A stretch of 64,000 bases of DNA from Mycobacterium sp. (GCF_002863225.1 NZ_PKEK01000039.1:186001-250000), one strand, 5' to 3'. Counted from the stretch's first letter, positions 8,568-16,903 are shown. Notes: generated by a model from the sequence alone, not told the origin. Numbers and translations are program-made.

Positions 8568-9374
8568 TCAAGCTTGCTGCCCCGCGGCAGAGTGCGTCAA
8601 TTCCGCTGTCACCGAACGCAATTGGTCGGCCGACCGCAACGGCTCCGGAAAGCCGATGCGCGTGTAGGCGACCCCGCGCGGTGTGTGCACACGTAGGTCG
8701 AGACCGTAGCGGTCGATGCCGGTACATGCTGCGCCGCCGGCATCGGGGTAACCGCCGAAAGCCCGGGCCATCAAGGCCAGCGCATCGGCGTGATCGGCGT
8801 TGAGATGTGCGATGGCCCGCCCGGCGGCCGGCGTCACGGGATCCGGCTCGGCCGCCAGGTAGTCGCCACCTGAAGCCGAGTCCATCCGGCCGTAGCCTCC
8901 GACCCATCGCACCCGCTCGACCCGCAACACCCACAGGGTGAAGTCGCTGTAGTCGATGTAGAACCGCGCCGCGGGCACCGCATCCAGGTATGCCGCGCGG
9001 GCAGCATCCAGATTCGCGTCGAGCGGCGCACCGACCACGCCGGCCAACGTGATGCGACTGGTCGCCAACGGGTCGGTGTCGCTGCTGGCCGACACGATCG
9101 ACAGGCTGGCCCGCGGGTCGTTGGCCAGGTTGCGGCCATGCTCGGCAAGGTTCGACACACACAGCACGGGCGCGCCGTCCACCAGTCCGTACGCCACCAG
9201 TGACGCCCACGGGTCACCGTCGACCGTCAGGGTGGCCAGCGTCGCCGCGTTAGCGGCCGCAGCGATCGTGCGGGCCTGCTCGGCCGCCGACGGCTGCGCA
9301 GCATTGGTCACCGGCCGCAGCGGCGGCGGGACGGACGGCGCGTCGCCGACGTCGCCATGATCGCGGTTCGCCAC
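8568..9374 (-). CDS. DUF2470 / pyridoxamine-5'-phosphate-oxidase-like (HugZ-type) protein
   Basis: A protein of about 268 aa with an N-terminal split-barrel FMN/haem-binding fold (starting near AEQARTIAAA, with TLATLTVDGDPWASLVAYG) and a C-terminal DUF2470 domain (around AIAHLNADHADALALMARAFGGY). This architecture matches HugZ-like haem-utilisation and other PNPOx-like proteins. Function here is uncertain: haem degradation or flavin/F420-dependent reduction. The frame is open to an ATG at 9419, but a GTG at 9374 (VANRDHGD) fits the domain start better and neither has a strong ribosome-binding site. It converges with the diguanylate cyclase gene. Confidence 0.78.
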   Translation of the reverse strand: MANRDHGDVGDAPSVPPPLRPVTNAAQPSAAEQARTIAAAANAATLATLTVDGDPWASLVAYGLVDGAPVLCVSNLAEHGRNLANDPRASLSIVSASSDTDPLATSRITLAGVVGAPLDANLDAARAAYLDAVPAARFYIDYSDFTLWVLRVERVRWVGGYGRMDSASGGDYLAAEPDPVTPAAGRAIAHLNADHADALALMARAFGGYPDAGGAACTGIDRYGLDLRVHTPRGVAYTRIGFPEPLRSADQLRSVTAELTHSAAGQQA

Positions 9375-9476
9375 AGCCCGCAGCCTACGGAATAAGGAAG
9401 CCAGCCGGCGAAGTTGCACTGCACCACGCCGTCAAAACGTTGGCAGCCGGCAAGTCGGAACTGGAAGGGAGCTCAG

Positions 9477-10304
9477 ATGCGCCTCGGGGTGTTCACGTTT
9501 CTCAACGACACAGGTATCGGGCCGGTCGACCTGGCCGTGGCACTCGAGTCACGCGGGTTCGGGTCACTGTTCGTCACCGAGCACTCGCACATCCCCGTCG
9601 ACACCAAGACTCCTTATCCCATGGGTGGGCCGATTCCGCCGCAGTACTACCGGACGCTCGATCCCTTCGTGTCACTCGCGGCCGCGGCGGTAGCCACCGA
9701 GTCGCTGTTGCTGGGCACCGGCATCTCGTTGGTCACGCAGCGCGACCCGATCCAGACGGCGAAGGAAGTCGCCTCACTCGATCTCGTGTCGCGAGGCCGC
9801 TTCCTGTTCGGTGTGGGCGTGGGCTGGCTGCGCGAGGAAATCGCCAATCACGGCGTCGACCCGAAGGTGCGCGGCCGCGTGATGGACGAGCGTCTGCGTG
9901 CCATGGCCGAGATCTGGACCAAGGACGAGGCTGAATTCCATGGCAAGTACGTCGATTTCGATCCGATCTACAGCTGGCCCAAGCCGCTGACCAAGCCCCA
10001 CACTCCCGTGTACATCGGCGGTGGCCCGGCGAACTTCAGCCGTATCGCCGACCTCGGTGCCGGCTGGCTCTCCCTGAGCCCGTCGGCCGACGCTCTTGCC
10101 GGTGACCTGACGGCGCTGCGCGAGCGCGCCGGGGCCGATGTGCCTGTGATCGCCTCGCACGTCGGGAAGGTGACTTCGGACCTACTGGCGGGCTATCGGG
10201 ATCTGGGGATCGACCACGTCACCGTCGAGCTGCCCACGCAGGAGCGTGACGAGACGCTGCGCCGGCTGGATGCCCTGCATGCGGTGTATGCCGAGCTGAG
10301 CTAG
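9477..10304 (+). CDS. F420-dependent LLM-class oxidoreductase
   Basis: A 275-aa luciferase-like TIM-barrel oxidoreductase. It opens MRLGVFTFLNDTG and shows family marks in SLFVTEHSHIP, the TGISLVTQRDP strand, LDLVSRGRFLFGVGVGW and PVYIGGG. This form is typical of mycobacterial TIGR03619-type F420-dependent enzymes that reduce or oxidise small organic substrates. An ATG 21 codons upstream exists, but the start at 9477 has a good ribosome-binding site (GGAAGGGA) and aligns with the family. It is a single gene and the substrate is unknown. Confidence 0.88.
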   Translation: MRLGVFTFLNDTGIGPVDLAVALESRGFGSLFVTEHSHIPVDTKTPYPMGGPIPPQYYRTLDPFVSLAAAAVATESLLLGTGISLVTQRDPIQTAKEVASLDLVSRGRFLFGVGVGWLREEIANHGVDPKVRGRVMDERLRAMAEIWTKDEAEFHGKYVDFDPIYSWPKPLTKPHTPVYIGGGPANFSRIADLGAGWLSLSPSADALAGDLTALRERAGADVPVIASHVGKVTSDLLAGYRDLGIDHVTVELPTQERDETLRRLDALHAVYAELS

Positions 10305-10334
10305 GTAACCGAGGAGGCCCTGACTGCCGTGATA

Positions 10335-10349
10335 TAGTTAAGTCAACTA
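10335..10349. promoter_or_regulatory. AT-rich palindrome TAGTT-N5-AACTA upstream of methyltransferase
   Basis: A 15-bp inverted repeat (TAGTT, AAGTC centre, AACTA) stands out as an AT-rich island 30-44 bp upstream of the methyltransferase start. Its position fits an operator overlapping the promoter, and no regulator gene is adjacent. Confidence 0.35.
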
Positions 10350-10378
10350 ACTAAATCATAGTGCAGAAAGGCACCAAG

Positions 10379-11278
10379 ATGGTTCGCACTGATAACGACA
10401 CATGGGATCTGGCGTCCAGCGTCGGCGCCACGGCGACCGCCGTCGCCGCCTCGCGTGCGATGGCGTCGCAAAACCCGGATGCGCTGCTGAACGACACGTG
10501 GGCCGACCCGCTGGTTCGCGCCGTCGGCATCGAAACGTTCGTGAAGCTCCTCGATGGCGACATCGATCATGGAGACGATCCGTTACTGAACCGGCGTGCG
10601 ATGAGCGAGCAGATCGCCGTGCGCACCCGTTTCTTCGACCAATTCTTCGTACAGGCAACCGAATCCGGTATCCGGCAGGCCGTGATCCTGGCGTCTGGCC
10701 TGGACACGCGGGCTTACCGTTTGCCGTGGTCGACCGACACTACGGTCTTCGAGATCGACCAGCCTCAGGTCATCGCGTTCAAGACGCGGACGCTGGCAGA
10801 CCTCGGTGCCGAACCGACGGCGCGACGGACCACCGTCGCCGTCGATCTGCGCGAGGACTGGCCGGCGGCATTGCTCGAAGCCGGTTTCGACCCGCACCAA
10901 CCCACGGCCTGGAGTGCGGAAGGTCTGCTCGTCTACCTACCGCCGGAGGCCCAGGACCGCCTGTTCGACAACATCGCGGCGCTCTCGGCGCCCGGCAGTC
11001 GGATCGCCACCGAGCATATGGACATGCGCGACGTTCCGGCCGACTGGGCAGAGCGGCTCACCGAGCGGTCCCGGCGCATCGGATCCGACATCAACCTGGC
11101 CGAGCTGTTCTACGCCGGCGACCGCAACCCTGCGGCCGACTACCTCGGTGAGCGCGGCTGGAGCACCGACATCCGGACGACCGAACAGGCCTATTCCGCG
11201 AACGGGTTCGAGGTCCCCAACGACGAGCTGGCGTCGTTCGGCAGTGGATCCGGCTACCTGACAGCGACTTTCGGGTAG
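10379..11278 (+). CDS. Class I SAM-dependent methyltransferase (TIGR00027 family)
   Basis: A 299-aa protein of the putative SAM-dependent methyltransferase family that is strongly expanded in mycobacteria. It starts [23 protein letters not shown], the family signature. The SAM-binding motif is in [13 protein letters not shown], followed by the acidic EIDQP loop and [11 protein letters not shown]. These proteins methylate unknown, probably lipid-type, acceptors. The start at 10379 is preferred over the in-frame GTG at 10361 because an AGAAAGG ribosome-binding site precedes it and the family N-terminus begins there. It is probably monocistronic, behind a short AT-rich palindrome. Confidence 0.93.
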   Translation: MVRTDNDTWDLASSVGATATAVAASRAMASQNPDALLNDTWADPLVRAVGIETFVKLLDGDIDHGDDPLLNRRAMSEQIAVRTRFFDQFFVQATESGIRQAVILASGLDTRAYRLPWSTDTTVFEIDQPQVIAFKTRTLADLGAEPTARRTTVAVDLREDWPAALLEAGFDPHQPTAWSAEGLLVYLPPEAQDRLFDNIAALSAPGSRIATEHMDMRDVPADWAERLTERSRRIGSDINLAELFYAGDRNPAADYLGERGWSTDIRTTEQAYSANGFEVPNDELASFGSGSGYLTATFG

Positions 11279-11302
11279 ATCGCGCGACGGTACCGTGCAG
11301 GA

Positions 11303-11434
11303 ATGACCGTCGAGTTCGACGCGGCACCCAGCTACGGTGCCGTCGTCGCTGCGCACATCGACGTGATCCTGCGCAGGGTGCTATGTGAGCCGGCTTTGGC
11401 CGCCGAAGTCGCGCAGTACGCGATGTTCGGTTAA
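11303..11434 (+). CDS. Possible 43-aa small protein
   Basis: A short ATG-initiated frame (MTVEFDAAPSYGAVVAAHI..., ending AQYAMFG) begins 24 bp after the methyltransferase stop. It has a weak purine-rich stretch (GCAGGA) at proper spacing and a mycobacterial codon pattern. No homologue is recognised. It could be a real downstream small gene or the truncated N-terminus of a decayed one. Confidence 0.35.
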   Translation: MTVEFDAAPSYGAVVAAHIDVILRRVLCEPALAAEVAQYAMFG

Positions 11435-11459
11435 ACGGCCCAGCGGCAGTACTTTCGGC

Positions 11460-11750
11460 TCAATGCGTGTTGAGACGTTCCTCGACCTGAAGCGCATGCA
11501 GTGCGCGGGCCGCGGTCTCGTAGCCTTTGACGACGCCCTCGAGTCGCGCGGTCGAACCGTCGAAGCAGGCCCAGTCGAACACGGCTTGGCATACGTGATC
11601 AGCCAGGCTTCGCAAGATCCCGTCACGGGGAGGATTGTCGATCACCCTGATCGCGGCTGTGCACAACGCGCCCTTGTCGACGTCGTCACTGCGTAACGCG
11701 TGGTGAGCCAACGACATGAGTTCGCGGGCGTGGTCACCCTCGAAGTCCAT
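11460..11750 (-). CDS. Hypothetical protein, 96 aa
   Basis: A small soluble protein (MDFEGDHARELMSLAHHAL..., ending EERLNTH), probably all-helical, with no recognised domain. The start is well supported: AAGGAG lies four bases before the ATG at 11750. It contains two cysteines close together (ADHVCQAVFDWACF) and a third further upstream (GALCTAA), but no zinc-ribbon spacing. It is a single gene on the minus strand between the methyltransferase and the hydrolase. I do not recognise the family. Confidence 0.6.
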   Translation of the reverse strand: MDFEGDHARELMSLAHHALRSDDVDKGALCTAAIRVIDNPPRDGILRSLADHVCQAVFDWACFDGSTARLEGVVKGYETAARALHALQVEERLNTH

Positions 11751-11914
11751 AAAACTCCTTGCCCATCATCGATTCTCAGCCCTGTGCCGTCAGGTGTGCT
11801 GTCGATCAGCCGAGATAAAGCTAGCCGAGCAACCAACACGTGCCGGCCACGGTGAGGTCACAGAGCGACATCGGAAGTCGCGCAACAGACGACGCGCAGT
11901 CGTACGGTAAGACC

Positions 11915-11965
11915 ATGTCTGACGACGTTGCGCTGCCGAACACATCCATCGGACAACTGCGATGA
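11915..11965 (+). CDS. Possible 16-aa leader peptide overlapping the hydrolase start
   Basis: A 16-codon ATG frame (MSDDVALPNTSIGQLR) ends in an ATGA overlap with the start of the following alpha/beta hydrolase. Such an overlap can couple translation. The evidence is only the arrangement, and the ribosome-binding site is weak (GGTAAGACC). Confidence 0.3.
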   Translation: MSDDVALPNTSIGQLR

Positions 11966-12813
11966 ACGCGACCGAGTGGATCGCCCAGAACCACACCTTG
12001 ATCAGCAGGCGTGGCCACAGCATCGCCTACCGACGGAGCGGCACCGGCCCGACCGTGCTTCTGCTGCATGGGTTTCCGACCTGGTCCTACGACTACGCCG
12101 AGTTGGCCGACGACCTGTCCGCTGACCACGACGTGCTCACCTTCGACTTTCTCGGCTACGGCGCCTCGGACAAGCCCGATCACTATCGGTATTCGGTGAC
12201 CGAATCCGCCGACACCGTCGAAGATCTCGTCGCGCACCTCGCCGTCACGTCCGTGCGCCTCGTCGTTCACGACTACGGCGGCATCGTCGGGCAGGAACTC
12301 GTCGATCGCGCCAACCACGGCCGATTGCCCTTCGCGATCGACGACGTCACGATCCTGAACAGCGGCATCGTCTACAGCGCCTACCGGCCCACCCGGATGC
12401 AGAAATTGCTCATCCTGCCGGTGATCGGCAAGCTGCTGGCCGGCCAGGTCAGTGCCGGCCGGATCCGCTCCGCGCTGGATGCGATCCGCGGAACCCCGTT
12501 GAGCGACAACGAGTTCGACGATCTCTGGCTGGGCATGTCCAAGGACGACGGACACAAACGGTCGCACCTGTTGATCAAGTACAACACCGAGCGGGCGACC
12601 CACCATGAGCGATGGGAGGCGGCGCTGGCCGCCTGGCCGGGTCCGCTACATCTGGTCTGGGGACTCGACGACCCCGTGTCGGGCCACCACGTTCTCGAGC
12701 AGGCGGTGAAGGTCCTGCCGCGTGCGGTGGTGACCGAGTTGCCCGGGGTCGGCCACTACCCGTCGTCGGAAGCGCCGCGAGCGGTGGCCGCAGCGGTGCG
12801 CAACCGCCGTTAG
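11962..12813 (+). CDS. Alpha/beta hydrolase, haloalkane-dehalogenase/epoxide-hydrolase-like
   Basis: A 283-aa alpha/beta hydrolase. The oxyanion motif HGFPTW is at 36-41 and the nucleophile elbow VVHDYGG contains Asp104. A late acid lies in WGLDDPVSG and the catalytic His in GVGHYPSSE. Asp as nucleophile in an HDYGG context is seen in haloalkane dehalogenases and related hydrolases. The halide-stabilising Trp normally directly after the nucleophile is Tyr here, so an epoxide or ether hydrolase is as likely. It is cytosolic and monocistronic or coupled to the 16-aa frame upstream. It converges with the FNT gene, and their stop codons overlap. Confidence 0.85.
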   Translation: MNATEWIAQNHTLISRRGHSIAYRRSGTGPTVLLLHGFPTWSYDYAELADDLSADHDVLTFDFLGYGASDKPDHYRYSVTESADTVEDLVAHLAVTSVRLVVHDYGGIVGQELVDRANHGRLPFAIDDVTILNSGIVYSAYRPTRMQKLLILPVIGKLLAGQVSAGRIRSALDAIRGTPLSDNEFDDLWLGMSKDDGHKRSHLLIKYNTERATHHERWEAALAAWPGPLHLVWGLDDPVSGHHVLEQAVKVLPRAVVTELPGVGHYPSSEAPRAVAAAVRNRR

Positions 12814-13721
12814 CGCCCCGTTTCCTGCAGCTTGGTGACCAGAAAGAACGGCACCGCCACGAACAGCGTGCCGCCGATGAGGTTACCGAGCGTCGTGATC
12901 GCGATGTTGGTCAGCAGACCGTGTGCACCCAGACCCCACGTCAACGCCGTGTGCGGCGCCTCGGGATGAAATGCCGAGAGTAGCAACGGCAGTCCGAGGA
13001 AGCCGATGTTCGCAATGACGTGCTGGGTGGCTCCGCTCACGAACGCGAATGGCCCGTAGAAGGCGAATCCCATGCGGGCGACGTCGGTTCGGGCCTTGAA
13101 GAACAGGCACATCGAGGTCTGCAGGAACCAGGTGCACACCACGGCCAGCAGGATCGCGGTCAGGGTCGGTTGTGATGTCTTGGCGGCCGCCACGACTGCG
13201 GCGCGTTGGGCGAACGCACCCAGGTACGGGCCGCCGGCTGCGGCGCAGACGGCCACGAAAGTCAGTGCGCCGACGCAGTTTCCGATCATTCCGATCACCA
13301 GCAGGCGCAGATAACCGATCAGCGTCAGCCGTCGCTGCAGCAGGGCTATCGCGCCCGCTGCCATGTCGGCGGTGATCAGCGACATGCCTGACACCAGGAT
13401 CAGTGCGAACGACATTCCGAACGCCAACCCCATCAGCAGGCTCGCGATACCCGGCGTCGACACTCCGGTGCTTGCCACCAGCGACAGCAACACCCCGAAT
13501 GCGACCATGGCACCGCCGACCAGTGACCGCACCAGGAAACTCCAAGGATGCGCAGCCTTTTCGATGGCTGAGTCAGCGACTCGCGTCGTCATCTCGCCGA
13601 TCGTGAACAGCTCGAACGGATCACGGACGTTTGGTGCATCGGACGTCGAGGTCGGCGGCTCGGCGCCGTTGACAGTGAGGGTGGTCACGGACACGGTTGT
13701 CTCCCGGTGAGTTGTTGTCAT
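12810..13721 (-). CDS. Formate/nitrite transporter (FNT) family channel
   Basis: A 303-aa integral membrane protein with about six TM helices (about residues 60-300) after a hydrophilic N-terminus. FNT marks are the LLMGLAFGMSFALILVSG segment and the conserved central His in ATQHVIANIG, which gates and protonates the anion in FocA/NirC. It should move formate, nitrite, acetate or hydrosulfide-type monovalent anions through the plasma membrane. The upstream acyl-CoA-dehydrogenase-like gene overlaps by one base (TGATG), so the two are translationally coupled in an osmC - ACAD - FNT operon controlled by the palindrome at 15392. Confidence 0.92.
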   Translation of the reverse strand: MTTTHRETTVSVTTLTVNGAEPPTSTSDAPNVRDPFELFTIGEMTTRVADSAIEKAAHPWSFLVRSLVGGAMVAFGVLLSLVASTGVSTPGIASLLMGLAFGMSFALILVSGMSLITADMAAGAIALLQRRLTLIGYLRLLVIGMIGNCVGALTFVAVCAAAGGPYLGAFAQRAAVVAAAKTSQPTLTAILLAVVCTWFLQTSMCLFFKARTDVARMGFAFYGPFAFVSGATQHVIANIGFLGLPLLLSAFHPEAPHTALTWGLGAHGLLTNIAITTLGNLIGGTLFVAVPFFLVTKLQETGR

Positions 13722-14791
13722 CAGCGGCCGGTGCGCAGTTCCCAGCGGAGCTGGGCCTCTGAGGGGGATTGCACCGGTATGAATGCGGCTTCGCGGAATC
13801 GGCGGCTGGCGTCGGTGCGGCGCGCGTATCCCTTGCCGCCGGCGGTGCGGATTTCCAGGGCTGCTGCGGTGCTGACGGTGTCGGCTGCGGCCAACCGCAG
13901 CGTCAGCAGATCGTGCTTCGTGGGCGTGCTCGGGCCGCCGACAGCGGCGGCGAATGCCGTCACCTGGGCTTCGATGTCAGCCAATTCAGCTGTCAACGAA
14001 CCGAATTCGGCCTCGAACGCAGAGTTGACCCCGCTGAGGCTGGGCTCGACCTCGTCGAGGCACCGCCGTGCCAGACCGACACACATCGCCGACTGCAGCA
14101 CCAGAAACGTCGGGCGGACGCGGCTGAGGAACTCGTCGACGTCGCGGCTCAGAATCTGGTTCTCGCTGATGAAGACGTCGTCGAGTTTCAGGAAGGACGA
14201 CGCCGTGCTGCCGAGCGCGAGCAGCTCGAAGTGGTTGCCGATCGTGACGCCGTCGGTGGCCAATGGCAGTGCGACCACCAGCTTTTCGCCGGACTCGGTT
14301 TGCGCTGCGGTCACCATGATCGAATCGGGATACAGGTTGCTGGCCCAGCGCAACGTGCCGCCGAGCCGGTAGCCGCCGTCCGTCGGCGTCGCGGCCAGTT
14401 CGATCGAGCCGCAGCCCGCGGCATCCTTGAAGGCCGAGGCCATACCCGTGACACCCAGCGGGCCGCTGCCGGTCAGATCGGCGACCGCGCTGAGCGACCA
14501 CGGTGTGGCCGCCGCGGACAAATACTCGACCGTCATGCGGTGTGCCCACACCGAGAAGGCCGTCGACAAGCAGTGCCCCGCGACTTCGGCTATCACCGCG
14601 GCCATCTGCGGCAGCGCACCCTCGTTGTTGGCGGGTGCTCCGAGTGCGAGCAACCCGCTACTGGCCAGCAAGGCCAGGTTGCCGCGCGTGTCGCGGTCAC
14701 CCTCGTCTAAATCTGTTGCACTGCGGGCGATCTCGTCGAGGATGTGGGGCGCCAGGATTGCGGCCCGCGGCTCCGTCAGCTCGGTGGTCAT
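13721..14791 (-). CDS. Acyl-CoA-dehydrogenase-like flavoprotein
   Basis: A 356-aa protein of the acyl-CoA dehydrogenase superfamily: a helical N-terminal domain, a central beta domain (GYRLGGTLRWASNLYPDS) and a C-terminal helical bundle with RTAGGKGYARR and REAAFIP, where the family contacts FAD. I do not see the catalytic Glu position of true dehydrogenases clearly. Its short form resembles flavin-dependent monooxygenase-type members such as those used in desulfurisation or hydroxylation. It lies 18 bp after osmC and overlaps the FNT gene by one base, so it belongs to one operon. The partner reductase is not in the operon. Confidence 0.78.
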   Translation of the reverse strand: MTTELTEPRAAILAPHILDEIARSATDLDEGDRDTRGNLALLASSGLLALGAPANNEGALPQMAAVIAEVAGHCLSTAFSVWAHRMTVEYLSAAATPWSLSAVADLTGSGPLGVTGMASAFKDAAGCGSIELAATPTDGGYRLGGTLRWASNLYPDSIMVTAAQTESGEKLVVALPLATDGVTIGNHFELLALGSTASSFLKLDDVFISENQILSRDVDEFLSRVRPTFLVLQSAMCVGLARRCLDEVEPSLSGVNSAFEAEFGSLTAELADIEAQVTAFAAAVGGPSTPTKHDLLTLRLAAADTVSTAAALEIRTAGGKGYARRTDASRRFREAAFIPVQSPSEAQLRWELRTGR

Positions 14792-14809
14792 CTCGGTCCT
14801 CGCCTCCGC

Positions 14810-15346
14810 TTATTCGACGGTCAGGGTGGAGTCGACCGTCGCCGGTCGCCGCAACGTGTTGACCACGGGGGACCAGTGAATGGCGTTGTCGTGGATCTCC
14901 TGCAGCACGTCGGCGCCCGCGTCGCCGGCCAGCACGACTTGGCTGCGGACAGCGGTGAATCCGGGGACCTTGTCGTCGGGAGTGTCACCGACGCCCCACA
15001 CCGCCGAGATGTCGATGTCACCTTCCATGGCGACCTCGATCTTGGTCAGCGTCACGCCGCGGTGGGTCGCGTTGGCCAGCAGGCCGACCGCGATGCAAGA
15101 ACCCAGCGCTGCCAGGACGGTTTCCGACGGGTTGGGTGCGGCGTCGTCGCCCAGCAGCGCCGGCGGTTCGCCGACCAGCATCGGCGCCAGGTCACGAACG
15201 TAGGTGAGATTGCGAAAGTTGGATTCGCACACCGTCTTTGCCTTGAGGGTCTTCTTGCCGGTGGTCGGGTCGGCTTTGGCGTTACAGGAAAGACGATCGA
15301 GCCCGGCGGCGTCGATCGTGATGGCTTGGCCAGAGAAGGTGGTCAT
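14810..15346 (-). CDS. OsmC/Ohr-family thiol peroxidase-like protein
   Basis: A 178-aa OsmC-fold protein. The family's two redox cysteines appear to be Cys40 in AKTVCESNF and the Cys of AALGSCIAVG in the central helix. OsmC/Ohr proteins reduce organic hydroperoxides. The frame extends to 15385, but the ATG at 15346 (MTTFSGQAIT) follows an AGGAGCC ribosome-binding site and fits the family. It is the first gene of the osmC - ACAD - FNT operon. A perfect palindrome 46-67 bp upstream is probably bound by the TetR encoded at 15632-16249. A combination of peroxidase, flavoprotein and anion channel suggests a redox or small-acid stress response. Confidence 0.85.
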   Translation of the reverse strand: MTTFSGQAITIDAAGLDRLSCNAKADPTTGKKTLKAKTVCESNFRNLTYVRDLAPMLVGEPPALLGDDAAPNPSETVLAALGSCIAVGLLANATHRGVTLTKIEVAMEGDIDISAVWGVGDTPDDKVPGFTAVRSQVVLAGDAGADVLQEIHDNAIHWSPVVNTLRRPATVDSTLTVE

Positions 15347-15391
15347 GGGTGCCGGCTCCTTGAAGTTCGTCGATGATGCCCACACGCTGAC

Positions 15392-15413
15392 ATAGACAGA
15401 CCAATCTGTCTAT
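15392..15413. promoter_or_regulatory. TetR-type operator upstream of osmC (GACAGA-N4-TCTGTC)
   Basis: A perfect inverted repeat: ATAGACAGA, centre CCAA, TCTGTCTAT. Its core GACAGA-N4-TCTGTC recurs at 16263-16278 in front of the neighbouring TetR gene. It lies 46 bp upstream of the osmC start codon, a normal place for a promoter-blocking operator. It is inferred to be bound by the TetR at 15632-16249. Confidence 0.75.
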
Positions 15414-15631
15414 CAGGACGTGGCCCGGGTGTGCGGGTAACCGGGCGGCCTGCCGCTAGCGCCGACGGCGCACCCGAGGTCGCCTGCACCGGGTGGCAAT
15501 GAGCTCGACCTGCGGGTTTACCCGGTGATGGTGGGCGAGCTCAGCGCCAGGTGTTGTCGCTGTTCGCACCACGGCCGATGAGCGGTCCGCGCCGTCGGCG
15601 ATGGAATCGTGGTGATTCGAACGCTGCGGCC

Positions 15632-16249
15632 TCAGGGCCGAGCGGCGCGTGCCCGGGCTATCGCGTCGTCGGCAAGGTCGCGGCCGAACCGGATCGGCTC
15701 GACGGACTGCTCGACTTTGGACGCCACCAGGGCGCCGTCGTACAGCAGCTGGATCTGTCGGGCCAACGGCTCTGGCCGACGGATGCCGGCCGCTTTGAGC
15801 AGTCCGTCCAGTGTGGATCGAACCCATTGCCGGTGTTCGTCGATGGGCTCGAAACGGACCCCGGGGAATTCGGATGCCGCGCTGGTGTAGAGGCAACCGG
15901 GGAAGTCGTGTCTCAAGCCTTTGGCGTGCGCCAAGTCGAAGAACGTCAGTGCTTGCGCGACGGGATCGTCGACGCCCTCGACCGCCTGCGCGAATCGATG
16001 ACGATCAGCGAGGTCCAGTTCGGCCAGGTAGGCGATCACCAGTGCGTCTTTGGAGCCGAAAGCGCTGTAGAGACTGGCCTTGGCGCAGTCGGCTTCGCGC
16101 AGGATCCGGTCGATGCCGATGGCGCGAATCCCGAATCTGCCGAACAGGTCCGTTGCCGCCGCGAGCAGGCGATCGGCTGGCCGCGGAGATCTGGCTCGGT
16201 CGACGACGGCCGCGTCCGTCTCGTCGCCCGCGGTCTGCATGAGAGCCAA
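15632..16249 (-). CDS. TetR-family regulator (probable repressor of the osmC operon)
   Basis: A 205-aa TetR protein. The N-terminal HTH (about residues 22-70) has the typical LLAAATDLFGRFG helix and the recognition segment CAKASLYSAFGSKDAL. The C-terminal ligand domain carries a cysteine in DFPGCLYTS. Two copies of GACAGA-N4-TCTGTC flank its gene, one in its own promoter (16263-16278) and one before osmC (15395-15410). It is therefore inferred to be autoregulated and to repress osmC. An in-frame ATG three codons in (16240) is an alternative start. It follows another TetR gene by 38 bp. Confidence 0.9.
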   Translation of the reverse strand: MALMQTAGDETDAAVVDRARSPRPADRLLAAATDLFGRFGIRAIGIDRILREADCAKASLYSAFGSKDALVIAYLAELDLADRHRFAQAVEGVDDPVAQALTFFDLAHAKGLRHDFPGCLYTSAASEFPGVRFEPIDEHRQWVRSTLDGLLKAAGIRRPEPLARQIQLLYDGALVASKVEQSVEPIRFGRDLADDAIARARAARP

Positions 16250-16259
16250 ATTTAGCAGA

Positions 16260-16278
16260 ACAGACAGAGGGGTCTGTC
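16260..16278. promoter_or_regulatory. Second copy of GACAGA-N4-TCTGTC operator (autoregulatory)
   Basis: The core GACAGA, GGGG, TCTGTC at 16263-16278 is identical in both arms to the osmC operator and lies 14 bp upstream of the TetR start at 16249, within the 38-bp gap after the preceding TetR gene. The position implies an internal promoter and autoregulation. Confidence 0.75.
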
Positions 16279-16287
16279 CGGACGCAA

Positions 16288-16857
16288 CTAATCAGCGGCG
16301 ACGATCTTCGCGATCTGCTCGCCGACCGCTGCGCGAATCTCGGAGTCGTCGAGATCCTGCAGCCCGAACGCGACCCGCAACGTCGGCCCCAGCAGACCCC
16401 ATCCCACCTGCAGTGCCATGCCGTGCGCGGCCAGCAGTCGCGCCGTCCTGTCATCGGTGTGCCCGGCCTGCACCTGTTTGAGGAACGCCTCCATGCCCGG
16501 GAAGCGCTGCTGGAGCTCCTCCACGGGAAAGCCGTCGAGGGTGGAGCGGACCATCACCCGCGCCTGGAATTCGTAGGCGGCTTCCAGCTGTGCCGGCGAG
16601 GCCCCGGATGCGCGCAGGGCGGCGGCGGAGTCGGCGAGATGTTGCAGTGTCGCACCCAGGAGTTGCCGTTTGCTGCCGAAATGGCGATGCAAGAGGCCGT
16701 GGTTGACGCCGGCCCGAGCCGCGACCTCACGTATCGACGTTGCGGCTGGGCCCTTCTCGGCGAACAACGTGCTGGCCGCTTCCAGGACTGCCGCGCTGAC
16801 CTCGTCTTTGCCCATTGGCTTCGCCGTGGTCGAAACCGTTGCTTCCGCTGTAGCCAT
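16288..16857 (-). CDS. TetR-family regulator divergent from alkylsulfatase-like gene
   Basis: A 189-aa TetR regulator. Its HTH covers about residues 18-65, with SIREVAARAGVNHGLLHRHFGSKRQLL as the helix-turn-helix. The ligand domain is helical with no recognisable ligand motif. It is transcribed divergently from the TauD-family dioxygenase, with only 71 bp between the starts and two inverted repeats in that gap. Control of that dioxygenase and itself is therefore the simplest reading. A sulfur-related signal is possible but is inference from the neighbour. Confidence 0.88.
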   Translation of the reverse strand: MATAEATVSTTAKPMGKDEVSAAVLEAASTLFAEKGPAATSIREVAARAGVNHGLLHRHFGSKRQLLGATLQHLADSAAALRASGASPAQLEAAYEFQARVMVRSTLDGFPVEELQQRFPGMEAFLKQVQAGHTDDRTARLLAAHGMALQVGWGLLGPTLRVAFGLQDLDDSEIRAAVGEQIAKIVAAD

Positions 16858-16870
16858 CTGTGTACGTTAA

Positions 16871-16903
16871 CCGATATCGATCGGTGTAGACAGCCGCCTA
16901 CAC
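16871..16903. promoter_or_regulatory. Two adjoining inverted repeats in divergent tetR/dioxygenase promoter
   Basis: CCGAT-N4-ATCGG at 16871-16884 is followed immediately by GTGTAG-N8-CTACAC at 16884-16903. They share one base and together fill about half of the 71-bp divergent region. They are candidate operators for the TetR at 16288-16857. Confidence 0.6.

Noticed and set aside
13769..14710. A 313-codon plus-strand frame
   Set aside because: It is the antisense shadow of the acyl-CoA-dehydrogenase-like gene, with no ribosome-binding site and no recognisable domain.
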